A stretch of 12,105 nt of DNA from an uncultured Sphingobacteriia bacterium (GTDB lineage: Bacteria; Bacteroidota; Bacteroidia; Chitinophagales; Chitinophagaceae), in contig CAMFKK010000037.1 of the NCBI GenBank assembly GCA_945957225.1, positions 1 to 12,105 of the forward strand, given 5' to 3'. Positions 1 to 7,338 of this stretch are shown here, piece by piece (position 1 is the first letter of the stretch; every line of letters begins with the position of its first letter). The translations under genes were made by a program, and so were the position numbers. The notes below the pieces were generated by a model. The model had not been told where the DNA came from. It saw nothing but the letters and a program-made list of their open reading frames with translations, and did no database searches.

Positions 1-1
1 A

Positions 2-1213
2 TTGTTGATTGCACCAGGAAACCCTGGAACGGCCCAATTTGGTAAGAATATCCCTGTTGGGGTCAATGATTTTGAAGCCATCAGAACCATTTGTTTGGAA
101 GAGAAGATTGGCATGTTGGTAGTAGGACCCGAAGATCCATTGGTAAATGGGGTTTATGATTATTTCCAAAACCATGAAGAACTACGCCATATAACGGTTG
201 TAGCTCCATCGGGCCAGGCCGCACAATTAGAGGGAAGTAAGGCTTTTAGTAAGAAATTTATGCAGCGTCATGGCATACCTACGGCTGCTTATGCAGAATT
301 TACCAAGGACCAATTTGAAGCAGGCAAAGCCTATATTGCCGCGCATAGTCTTCCCGTAGTACTCAAAGCAGACGGTTTGGCAGCAGGGAAAGGGGTGATT
401 ATTGCCCAAACCACTGAGGAGGCTTTGGCCAGTTTTGAAGAAATGATTATTCACCAACAATTTGGCGCAGCCAGCAGCAAAGTAGTGGTAGAAGAATTTT
501 TACACGGGATTGAAGTCAGCGTTTTTGTACTAACCGATGGAAAGGATTACCAAATTATCGGCCACGCTAAGGACTATAAAAGAATTGGTGAGGGCGATAC
601 TGGATTAAATACCGGTGGCATGGGTTGTGTAAGCCCAGTTCCCTTTATGGACGCGGTTTTCATGGAAAAAGTAACTAAAAAAATTATTGAACCAACCGTT
701 GCTGGGTTGGACAAAGAAAACTTGGTTTATCATGGGTTTATCTTTTTTGGACTCATGAATGTGGGTGGTGAACCCTGGGTCATTGAATACAATTGCCGCA
801 TGGGTGATCCAGAGACAGAAGTGGTGATGCCCTTACTGGATACGGATTTGGTAAGTTTGTTTGCCGCTATGGACAATGGCACATTGGCCGATGCCAATAT
901 TAATTTTGATCCAAGATGCTGTGCCACCGTGATGGCCGTGAGTGGTGGTTATCCTGGCGATTACCAAAAAGGGCTCCCCATTACCGGTTTGGCAGAACTC
1001 AATGCCCAGAAAGGCGCAGAAACACTGGTTTTTCATGCTGGCACTAAAATGGCAAGTGATAGTCTGCAAACCAATGGAGGAAGGGTGTTGGCTGTGAGTT
1101 CTTATGGTGAATCACTTACTGAAGCGGTTCAAAAATCAAAGAATTTGTTGGAAAAAATCCATTTTGAAGGCATGTATTATCGCAGGGATATTGGGTATGA
1201 GTTCCCGGTCTAA
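2..1213 (+). CDS. purD: Phosphoribosylamine-glycine ligase (GARS), 5'-truncated by window edge
   Basis: PurD joins glycine to 5-phosphoribosylamine using ATP, giving glycinamide ribonucleotide in the second step of cytosolic de novo purine synthesis. 403 residues are visible. The family is usually about 425-430 long, so roughly 20-27 N-terminal residues, including the first GNGGREHA-type strand, lie left of the window. The apparent TTG at position 2 is therefore an internal Leu codon, not a start. In the visible numbering: N-terminal domain with VGPEDPLVNG (41-50) and AQLEGSKAF (74-82); ATP-grasp domain with the nucleotide loop DGLAAGKGV (124-132), the signature GEGDTGLNTGGMG (196-208) and the metal/ATP segment EYNCRMGDPETEVVMP (262-277); C-terminal domain with GGRVLAV (359-365). 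The frame is intact to a TAA stop. It lies 134 bases before mreB on the same strand and appears functionally unrelated to it. Confidence 0.97.
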   Translation: MLIAPGNPGTAQFGKNIPVGVNDFEAIRTICLEEKIGMLVVGPEDPLVNGVYDYFQNHEELRHITVVAPSGQAAQLEGSKAFSKKFMQRHGIPTAAYAEFTKDQFEAGKAYIAAHSLPVVLKADGLAAGKGVIIAQTTEEALASFEEMIIHQQFGAASSKVVVEEFLHGIEVSVFVLTDGKDYQIIGHAKDYKRIGEGDTGLNTGGMGCVSPVPFMDAVFMEKVTKKIIEPTVAGLDKENLVYHGFIFFGLMNVGGEPWVIEYNCRMGDPETEVVMPLLDTDLVSLFAAMDNGTLADANINFDPRCCATVMAVSGGYPGDYQKGLPITGLAELNAQKGAETLVFHAGTKMASDSLQTNGGRVLAVSSYGESLTEAVQKSKNLLEKIHFEGMYYRRDIGYEFPV

Positions 1214-1249
1214 TCCACATTAATCAGAATGGCTTGTTAATAACCGTGC

Positions 1250-1270
1250 ATCCCTTGTAAAATCAGGGAT
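1250..1270 (+). terminator. Weak stem-loop after purD, possible terminator
   Basis: ATCCCT (1250-1255) pairs with AGGGAT (1265-1270) across a 9-base loop, 37 bases after the purD stop. What follows is only modestly T-rich and there is no clean U-tract, so termination here would be inefficient or factor-assisted. The position, just before a candidate mreB promoter, fits an end of the purD transcript. The 6-bp stem could also be chance. Confidence 0.3.
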
Positions 1271-1276
1271 TTCCAC

Positions 1277-1308
1277 TTTGTTTATTCCATTTATTTAAGA
1301 CACCTTTG
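1277..1308 (+). promoter_or_regulatory. Candidate Bacteroidota-type promoter for mreBCD-mrdA-rodA
   Basis: TTTG at 1277-1280 is followed after 20 bases by CACCTTTG at 1301-1308. The known Bacteroidota housekeeping promoter has TTTG near -33 and TAnnTTTG near -7, about 19-21 bases apart. Here the -7 box matches at five of six specified positions (C instead of the first T). Transcription would start near 1312-1315 and give a leader of about 35 bases before the mreB ATG. The leader contains two direct copies of TTATATAC (1324-1331 and 1339-1346). The call comes from pattern and position only. Confidence 0.45.
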
Positions 1309-1347
1309 CTTCCACTGAATTACTTATATACGAACTAATTATATACA

Positions 1348-2373
1348 ATGGGATTGTTTAGCTTTTTTACTCAAGAGATTGCCATAGACTTAGGGACCGC
1401 CAACACCCTAATTATCCATAACGATGAAGTGGTGGTGAACGAGCCATCCATTGTGGCCCTAAACCGCAATAATCCAAAGGAGGTATTGGCTGTTGGTAAA
1501 CGTGCTTTGATGATGCACGAAAAAACCCACGAAAGTATCCGTACCGTTCGTCCTTTGAAAGACGGAGTAATTGCGGACTTTAACGCGGCAGAATTGATGA
1601 TTAGGGAATTGATCAAAATGATCTATCCCAAAAAACCTTTGTTTCCACCTAGCTGGAGAATGGTGATCTGTATTCCCTCTTCCATTACGGAAGTAGAAAA
1701 ACGTGCTGTGCGCGATAGTGCGGAACAAGCAGGTGCCAAAGAGGTTTACATGATTCACGAACCCATGGCAGCTGCCCTTGGTATTGGAATTGATGTTGAA
1801 GAACCTGTAGGTAATATGATCATTGATATTGGTGGTGGTACTACCGGTATTACCGTGATTGCCTTGGCGGGAATTGTTTGTGACCAAAGTATTCGTATTG
1901 CGGGTGATGAATTTACGGCAGATATTATGGAAGCACTGCGTCGTTACCATAGCTTATTAATTGGAGAACGTACGGCAGAACAAATCAAGATTACTGTTGG
2001 TGCAGCCATGAAGGATTTGGATAACCCTCCGGACGATATGCCTGTAAATGGTCGTGATTTGGTAACCGGTATTCCTAAGCAGATCATGGTGAGCTACCAA
2101 GAAATTGCGGAAGCATTAGATAAGAGCATTTTCAAGATAGAGGAAGCCATCTTAAAAGCACTTGAAACCACACCTCCAGAATTGGCTGCGGATATTTATC
2201 GCAGGGGTTTGTACCTAACAGGAGGTGGAGCCCTTTTACGCGGTTTGGATAAACGTTTGAGCGCCAAGATTAAATTACCTGTGCATATTGCCGATGACCC
2301 ATTAAAAAGTGTGGTTCGCGGTACAGGTTTGGCATTGAAGAATTATCAGCGTTTCCCTTTTATCATGAGATAA
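1348..2373 (+). CDS. mreB: Rod shape-determining protein MreB (bacterial actin)
   Basis: MreB polymerises with ATP into membrane-bound filaments that orient the side-wall peptidoglycan machinery. At 341 residues it matches the family's usual 335-350. Visible actin-fold motifs: phosphate-1 loop IAIDLGTANT (11-20), the catalytic-region HEPMAAALG (137-145), phosphate-2 loop DIGGGTTG (160-167), AGDEFTADI (185-193) and the adenosine motif YLTGGGALLRGLD (289-301). The N-terminal GLFSFF segment could be the membrane-contacting part. The start ATG is preceded by an AT-rich stretch without a Shine-Dalgarno sequence, as is common in Bacteroidota, and gives the expected N-terminus. One oddity is residue 167: most MreB proteins have Glu after GGGTT, and this one has Gly. 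It is the first gene of the shape operon, with mreC starting 69 bases later. Confidence 0.98.
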   Translation: MGLFSFFTQEIAIDLGTANTLIIHNDEVVVNEPSIVALNRNNPKEVLAVGKRALMMHEKTHESIRTVRPLKDGVIADFNAAELMIRELIKMIYPKKPLFPPSWRMVICIPSSITEVEKRAVRDSAEQAGAKEVYMIHEPMAAALGIGIDVEEPVGNMIIDIGGGTTGITVIALAGIVCDQSIRIAGDEFTADIMEALRRYHSLLIGERTAEQIKITVGAAMKDLDNPPDDMPVNGRDLVTGIPKQIMVSYQEIAEALDKSIFKIEEAILKALETTPPELAADIYRRGLYLTGGGALLRGLDKRLSAKIKLPVHIADDPLKSVVRGTGLALKNYQRFPFIMR

Positions 2374-2442
2374 ATTGGCTCAAACGCAATAGCCGGTTCA
2401 TTATTACGTTACAGGTATCTATAACTGGCCCGAAATACCGCT

Positions 2443-3294
2443 GTGAAAAACATTTTCCTATTCATACAACGCAATTTCAATTTCCTTGGATTTCTAATCC
2501 TGGAAATTGTGTGCATTGTATTATTGAGTAATAGCAGTAAAACCCACCAAGTTTTCTTTTCGGAGATAGCAGAGGAATCAACGGGCAAATTCAATAAGCA
2601 ATACAATAATTGGCGCTACTATTTTTCTTTAAAAGAGACCAACCAACAATTGGTAGAAGAGAATGCTCGCTTGCGTAACCTACTTCCCAGCAATTTTCAA
2701 TCACCTGATAGTAGCACCAAACAGTTAATAGACAGCTTGATGAGGGATAGTTTGGGAAGAAGCCGCAAATACACGGTGATGCCAGCCAAAGTCATTGGCA
2801 ACACCCTAACGTTGCAAAACAATTACCTCACCCTTGAAAGAGGCAGTTTACAAGGTGTAAAAAAAGGAATGGCCGTCATGGGTTCCACTGGAATTGTGGG
2901 AGTGGTAGTAGCTGTGAGTGAGAATAATTCCAAAGTGATGAGTTTGTTGCACCGCAGTAGTAGGGTTTCTGCCATGCTTAAAAAGGACAATAATGCGGGT
3001 AGTATAGAATGGGATGGTGCTGACCCTTCCTATTTGATTTTGAAAAATATACCCAAGAGTTCAAAAGTCAACAAAGGGGATACGGTTTTGACTAGTACCT
3101 ATAGCGCCAATTTTCCATCGCATTTGATGGTAGGCACCGTATATAGTGTGGTGGCGGATCCATCTAGTAATTTCTTTACCCTAAAAGTAAAAACAGCTAC
3201 TAATTTCTTTGCCTTACAATATGTGTATTTAGTGAACAATGCGGGATACGCAGAACAAATGAACATTGAAAACAGCACAGAAAAGAATCCATGA
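2443..3294 (+). CDS. mreC: Rod shape-determining protein MreC
   Basis: MreC is a bitopic inner-membrane protein that links MreB/MreD to periplasmic PBP2 and is thought to activate it. The 283-residue product has a short cytoplasmic N-terminus (MKNIFLFIQRNF), one membrane helix at about 13-30, a probable coiled coil at about 62-80 (KETNQQLVEENARLRNL), then the beta-rich MreC domain at about 112-266, including GVKKGMAVMGSTGIVGVV (138-155) and NIPKSSKVNKGDTVLTS (202-218). The start is GTG at 2443. An in-frame TAA at 2422-2424 rules out an upstream extension, and the N-terminus resembles other Bacteroidota MreC proteins as I recall them. The stop overlaps the mreD start by four bases (ATGA), which suggests translational coupling. 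Confidence 0.95.
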   Translation: MKNIFLFIQRNFNFLGFLILEIVCIVLLSNSSKTHQVFFSEIAEESTGKFNKQYNNWRYYFSLKETNQQLVEENARLRNLLPSNFQSPDSSTKQLIDSLMRDSLGRSRKYTVMPAKVIGNTLTLQNNYLTLERGSLQGVKKGMAVMGSTGIVGVVVAVSENNSKVMSLLHRSSRVSAMLKKDNNAGSIEWDGADPSYLILKNIPKSSKVNKGDTVLTSTYSANFPSHLMVGTVYSVVADPSSNFFTLKVKTATNFFALQYVYLVNNAGYAEQMNIENSTEKNP

Positions 3295-3824
3295 GTGACC
3301 TTATTAAAAATATAGTCCGCTTTGCCCTGTTCATTCTGTTTCAGGTGTTCATCCTCAATGAGGTACCACCCCTGCACCAGTGGATCATTCCTTATATCTA
3401 TTTTCTGTACATACTTTGGCTACCATTTAATACCAACCGATTTGTGTTGTTATTAATCAGTTTTGCCTTTGGACTTACCCTAGATTATTTTACAGGATCT
3501 GCTGGATTACACGCAGCACCCTGTGTGTTGATTGCTTATTTGCGTCCTTTCTTGTTAAACCTATTAATTCCTCAAGATACTACTGAACATAGCTATTTAG
3601 AGCCAAGCATCAAGAGCATGGGCTGGGCCCCCTATAGTTTGTATGTAACCCTTCTAACTTTTATCCACCATTTTTTGTTGGTATTGATTGAATGGTTACA
3701 GTTTGGAAATTTTGTGTATTTCTTGGGCAAAGTAGCTGCTACCACAGCTATTAGCCTATTGTTGATTTTTATTACGGAAATGTTGTTTTTCAGAAAGGCT
3801 AAGTTCCGTACCAACAAAGCTTAG
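3291..3824 (+). CDS. mreD: Rod shape-determining protein MreD
   Basis: MreD is a small polytopic inner-membrane component of the elongasome that works with MreC. The product is 177 residues, near the family's usual 160-180, and strongly hydrophobic. Membrane segments are likely around 8-23, 31-46, 50-67, 72-93, 113-136 and 142-167. The motif GLTLDYFTGSAGLHA (61-75) corresponds to the conserved Gly-Leu-x-x-Asp segment typical of MreD, and the C-terminus is basic (FRKAKFRTNKA). The sequence is poorly conserved across the family, so the call leans partly on its position between mreC and mrdA. The ATG overlaps the mreC stop by four bases. Confidence 0.92.
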   Translation: MSDLIKNIVRFALFILFQVFILNEVPPLHQWIIPYIYFLYILWLPFNTNRFVLLLISFAFGLTLDYFTGSAGLHAAPCVLIAYLRPFLLNLLIPQDTTEHSYLEPSIKSMGWAPYSLYVTLLTFIHHFLLVLIEWLQFGNFVYFLGKVAATTAISLLLIFITEMLFFRKAKFRTNKA

Positions 3825-3853
3825 CTATCTACCTAATTGTATAATATTTTTGT

Positions 3854-5974
3854 ATGTCTGTATTCAATCAAAGCAGGGGCCGGGTGGTGCAAATTATCTT
3901 TGGCGCCGTATTTGTGATTATACTGATTCAGTTGATTAACCTTCAGGTATTCTCTGCCAAATACAAATTGGCCGCAGAGAACAATGCCATTTATAGAAAA
4001 ATCATTTATCCTGATAGGGGCATCATCTTTGATAGAAAGCGAAGAGCCATGTTGGAGAATACCATTAGCTATGACCTTGTGGTAACACCAATTGAATCAA
4101 AGGGTACCGATACATTAGCACTTTGTCAACTATTGAATATTGATACGGCAGAATATAAAAAGCGCATGCGCGATATTGTTTTCAAGAACACTTCTGTAAA
4201 ACCATCCGTATTTGAAGCCCTACTCTCACAGGAATTATTTGCCAAGCTCTATGAGAATATGTACAAGTTTCCAGGTTTTAATTTGATTGATAGATCGGTA
4301 AGAACCTATCCCTATAATACCGGTGCACAAGTGCTGGGTTATATTGCTGAAGTAGATACCAGTTTTTTGAGAAAGCACCGGGAAGAAGGTTATGAAATGG
4401 GAGACTATGCTGGCATGAACGGACTAGAGCGTACTTATGAAAAAGTATTGATGGGTGTACGCGGGATTAAGCGTTATATCCGTGACAATAAAAGTCGGAT
4501 TCAAGGACCTTATGAAAATGGGATGTTTGATACAACCGCAGTTGCGGGTAGAAATTTGTATACCAGTGTAGATGTTGAAGTACAGCAATTAGCAGAAAAA
4601 TTATTGGCCAATAAAATTGGATCGGCAGTAGCCATCAATCCAAAAACAGGGGGCATTATTGCCATGGTATCCAGCCCCAACTACAACCCCAATGATCTCA
4701 CTGGTTCCGCGCGAAGAAAGAACTTAGGCAGGATGTTGCTTGACACCGCGCGCCCCATGTTCAACCGCGCCATCAAAGGTCAGTATCCACCCGGATCTAC
4801 CTTTAAACCACTTGGCGCTGTAATTGCATTAGATGAGGGTTTGATTACACCTAATTATGGCGTATCCTGTTTTGGGTCTTATACCAATTGCGGTGTATTG
4901 GTTAGGTGTGAACACAAAAATGCAGGACACGCATCTAATCTACGTTTGGCACTAGCCAATTCTTGTAACTCCTATTTTTCAGATGTATTTAGAAAAGCTA
5001 TTGACAATCCTGAATACAAAAATCCCCAAAAAGGCTATCTGAAATGGAAGGAGTATATGAATGCTTTTGGTATGGGTACCAAACTTGAAGTGGATCTGCC
5101 CTCAGAAGACAGGGCCAGTGTTCCAGATACCGCAGTCTATAACAGGGCTTATGGAAAAAACAGGTGGAATAGCTGCACCATTTTAACCCTGGGTATTGGA
5201 CAGGATAAGATGACGGCTACTCCTATGCAACTGGCCAATATGATGTGCATTCTTGCCAATAAGGGTTCTTATTATACCCCACATTTTGTAGATAGTATTG
5301 AACACGAAGAAGCAGAAGACAAAGCCATCTTAGCCAAATACCGCAAGAAGCACGTTGTAACACATACATCAGACACTGTATTCCGCGCAGTACATGAAGG
5401 TATGCATGATGTAACTGTTTATGGAACCGCTGCAGCCATTAAAGTACCAGGTGTTGAATACTGTGCAAAAACTGGTACAGCACAAAATCCACACGGAAAG
5501 AACCATAGTATTTTTGTTTGCTTTGCACCAAAAGACAATCCTACTATTGCCGTAGCCGTGGTTGTAGAAAATGCGGGTTATGGATCTACCTGGGCCGGAC
5601 CCATTGGGGCTTTTATGATGGAAAAATATTTAAACGATACCATTGCCTCTGATAGACTTGCAGAAGTAGAAAGAATTTCCAATGCAGACCTTGTTCCTTC
5701 CGCAATCAAAGAATGGTATGTGCGCAAAGACAATCAACGCCAAGCCAGACTAGCTATGGAAGCTGCCAACAAAGCCGCTGAAATGAATGAAGAAGAAGAG
5801 AATACTGAGAAGAATCCTGGCATGAACAAAAGACAATCAGAAGAACAATTAGAAATAGCCCCAAGTAAGGAGGCACCTAAAAAGGGAAAGGATTCTAAGA
5901 AATCCACAAAAGCCAATATAGCTTTATACCTACACGCAGATGATAGGTTTAAAGTAAAAAAATCAAAGGCCTAA
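3854..5974 (+). CDS. mrdA: Penicillin-binding protein 2, elongasome peptidoglycan transpeptidase
   Basis: PBP2 is a class B PBP that cross-links new side-wall peptidoglycan in the periplasm together with RodA. The 706-residue product has an N-terminal membrane anchor (about 11-31), a pedestal domain beginning at DRGIIFDRKRRAML (54-67), DYAGMNGLERTYEKVL (184-199) and a transpeptidase domain with all three active-site motifs: STFK with nucleophile S315 and K318, SCN (370-372), and KTG (539-541). Cys and His residues cluster between the first two motifs (C339, C346, C352, H354, H359). E. coli PBP2 is reported to bind zinc near this region, but equivalence is not shown here. From about 635 the protein continues as a charged, Lys/Glu-rich tail of about 70 residues that is probably disordered. 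The ATG lies 29 bases after mreD, and rodA begins one base after the stop. The symbol pbpA is also used. Confidence 0.96.
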   Translation: MSVFNQSRGRVVQIIFGAVFVIILIQLINLQVFSAKYKLAAENNAIYRKIIYPDRGIIFDRKRRAMLENTISYDLVVTPIESKGTDTLALCQLLNIDTAEYKKRMRDIVFKNTSVKPSVFEALLSQELFAKLYENMYKFPGFNLIDRSVRTYPYNTGAQVLGYIAEVDTSFLRKHREEGYEMGDYAGMNGLERTYEKVLMGVRGIKRYIRDNKSRIQGPYENGMFDTTAVAGRNLYTSVDVEVQQLAEKLLANKIGSAVAINPKTGGIIAMVSSPNYNPNDLTGSARRKNLGRMLLDTARPMFNRAIKGQYPPGSTFKPLGAVIALDEGLITPNYGVSCFGSYTNCGVLVRCEHKNAGHASNLRLALANSCNSYFSDVFRKAIDNPEYKNPQKGYLKWKEYMNAFGMGTKLEVDLPSEDRASVPDTAVYNRAYGKNRWNSCTILTLGIGQDKMTATPMQLANMMCILANKGSYYTPHFVDSIEHEEAEDKAILAKYRKKHVVTHTSDTVFRAVHEGMHDVTVYGTAAAIKVPGVEYCAKTGTAQNPHGKNHSIFVCFAPKDNPTIAVAVVVENAGYGSTWAGPIGAFMMEKYLNDTIASDRLAEVERISNADLVPSAIKEWYVRKDNQRQARLAMEAANKAAEMNEEEENTEKNPGMNKRQSEEQLEIAPSKEAPKKGKDSKKSTKANIALYLHADDRFKVKKSKA

Positions 5975-5975
5975 C

Positions 5976-7322
5976 ATGAGTAGTAGAAATAGTTCTGTAT
6001 CCAAAGGTGTTGACTGGACCGTAGTGGCGCTCTATGCCATCTTGGTTGCCATTGGTATTCTTTGCATTTTCATGGTTGAATATCGTAGTGGTAGCAATTG
6101 GCTACAATTATTCTTAGGCGGAAAAACCAATTATAGTAAACAATTGATTTTTGCAGGATTCTGCACTTTGATAGCGGCATTTATTCTAATGGCCGACAGC
6201 AAACTCTTTACCGCTTTTGCCAATCTGGCTTATGCATTTGGAATTTTATTAATGTTGGCCACTTTTGTATTAGGTAAGAATATCAATGGATCCAAATCAT
6301 GGATAGCATTGGGTGGAGGATTCAATTTACAACCCGCCGAACTTTGTAAAATCTTTGTGTCATTGGCATTGGCCAAATACCTGAGCATGCAGAACACAGA
6401 CTTTTCCAAACTCAAATCACAATTAATTGCGGGAGCTATTGTGCTATTACCGGCTGTATTATCTAGACTACAACATGAAACGGGTTTGGCCTTGGTGTAC
6501 CTGAGTTTTTTTATTGCCATGTATCGTGAGGGTTTACCAACAGGCATCTTGGTTACGGGCATTTCTTTTGGGGCATTGGTGGTAGCTACCCTGATCGTTG
6601 ACCCCAATGTGCTAGCTATTGCCCTTACCATTATTGCCATTCTCATCATTTATTTTACTCGTAGACAAATTAAAAGAAATAGCAAACTCTTACTCATTAT
6701 CATTGCCACTTGGGCGGTATGTGTAGGTGTTCAAAGATTTGCTGTGCCTTATATTTTCAACAATGTATTTGAGTGTTACCAAAGTCAAAGAATTTACTCC
6801 GCTGTGGGCAAGGACTATGACTGTAGCCAGAACAAACACAATAAAATAGAAACAGCTACACCAGGGGCCAAAGCCTATAAACCAGATGACTATAATGTGC
6901 GTCAAAGTAAAATAGCCATTGGCTCAGGTGGTTTCTGGGGGAGGGGATTTTTAAAGGGTACACAGACAAGGGGAAAATATGTGCCCGCGCAACACTCAGA
7001 CTTTATTTTTACTTCTCTTGGTGAAGCATTTGGTTTTGTGGGTTGTGCTATTTTTCTAATGCTTTATTTGTTTTTGCTGATTCGTATTACAGTGATTGCA
7101 GAAAGACAAAGAAGTACTTTTAGTAGGGTCTATGCCTATAGTGTTGCTAGTGTGCTATTCTTTCATATTGCCGTGAATGTATGTATGACAATTGGATTAT
7201 TCCCCATTATTGGAATTGCATTGCCACTAATTAGTTATGGCGGTTCATCCCTGCTCACATTCACCGTTTTAATTTTTATTCTCTTGCGATTAGACGCAGA
7301 CAGACAGATGGTTTTACGCTAA
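5976..7322 (+). CDS. rodA: SEDS peptidoglycan glycosyltransferase RodA
   Basis: RodA polymerises lipid II into glycan strands in partnership with PBP2 and is an integral membrane protein of the SEDS family. The 448-residue product is longer than the roughly 370 of E. coli RodA. Seen: first helix at about 14-34; SKSWIALGGGFNLQPAELCK (106-125); QHETGLALVY (166-175), where the family usually has a QPDxGxA motif; GSGGFWGRGFLKGTQ (316-330); PAQHSDFIFTSLGEAFGFVG (337-356), whose Asp342 aligns with the essential Asp of E. coli RodA (HTDFIF); and the C-terminal PLISYGGSSLL (417-427). The loop between about 264 and 312 is expanded and has two cysteines (C267, C283). The ATG sits one base after the mrdA stop, so the two are almost certainly co-translated, which suits a RodA-PBP2 pair. 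FtsW is the alternative, but the mreBCD-mrdA context favours RodA. Confidence 0.95.
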   Translation: MSSRNSSVSKGVDWTVVALYAILVAIGILCIFMVEYRSGSNWLQLFLGGKTNYSKQLIFAGFCTLIAAFILMADSKLFTAFANLAYAFGILLMLATFVLGKNINGSKSWIALGGGFNLQPAELCKIFVSLALAKYLSMQNTDFSKLKSQLIAGAIVLLPAVLSRLQHETGLALVYLSFFIAMYREGLPTGILVTGISFGALVVATLIVDPNVLAIALTIIAILIIYFTRRQIKRNSKLLLIIIATWAVCVGVQRFAVPYIFNNVFECYQSQRIYSAVGKDYDCSQNKHNKIETATPGAKAYKPDDYNVRQSKIAIGSGGFWGRGFLKGTQTRGKYVPAQHSDFIFTSLGEAFGFVGCAIFLMLYLFLLIRITVIAERQRSTFSRVYAYSVASVLFFHIAVNVCMTIGLFPIIGIALPLISYGGSSLLTFTVLIFILLRLDADRQMVLR

Positions 7323-7338
7323 TAGATAAATTGGGCTC

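Noticed and set aside
2..4. TTG at the left edge as the purD start
   Set aside because: Comparison with the family shows the N-terminal ATP-grasp-preceding strand is missing, so this codon is internal and the gene is simply cut by the window.
1459..1950. 163-codon open frame antisense to mreB
   Set aside because: It lies entirely inside the well-supported mreB gene and its His/Asn/Thr-rich translation looks like a reverse-frame artefact with no recognisable domain.
2414..2439. GGTAT/ATACC stem just before the mreC GTG start
   Set aside because: Only 5 bp with a 16-base loop; too weak to claim as a regulatory structure.
3845..3852. A perfect TAnnTTTG box (TATTTTTG) right before mrdA
   Set aside because: It lies one base before the ATG, so transcription would begin at or after the start codon, and no TTTG sits at the proper distance upstream. 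Probably chance in an AT-rich start region.
6230..6649. 139-codon open frame antisense to rodA
   Set aside because: It is fully within rodA, has no motif, and reads as a mirror of membrane-segment codons.
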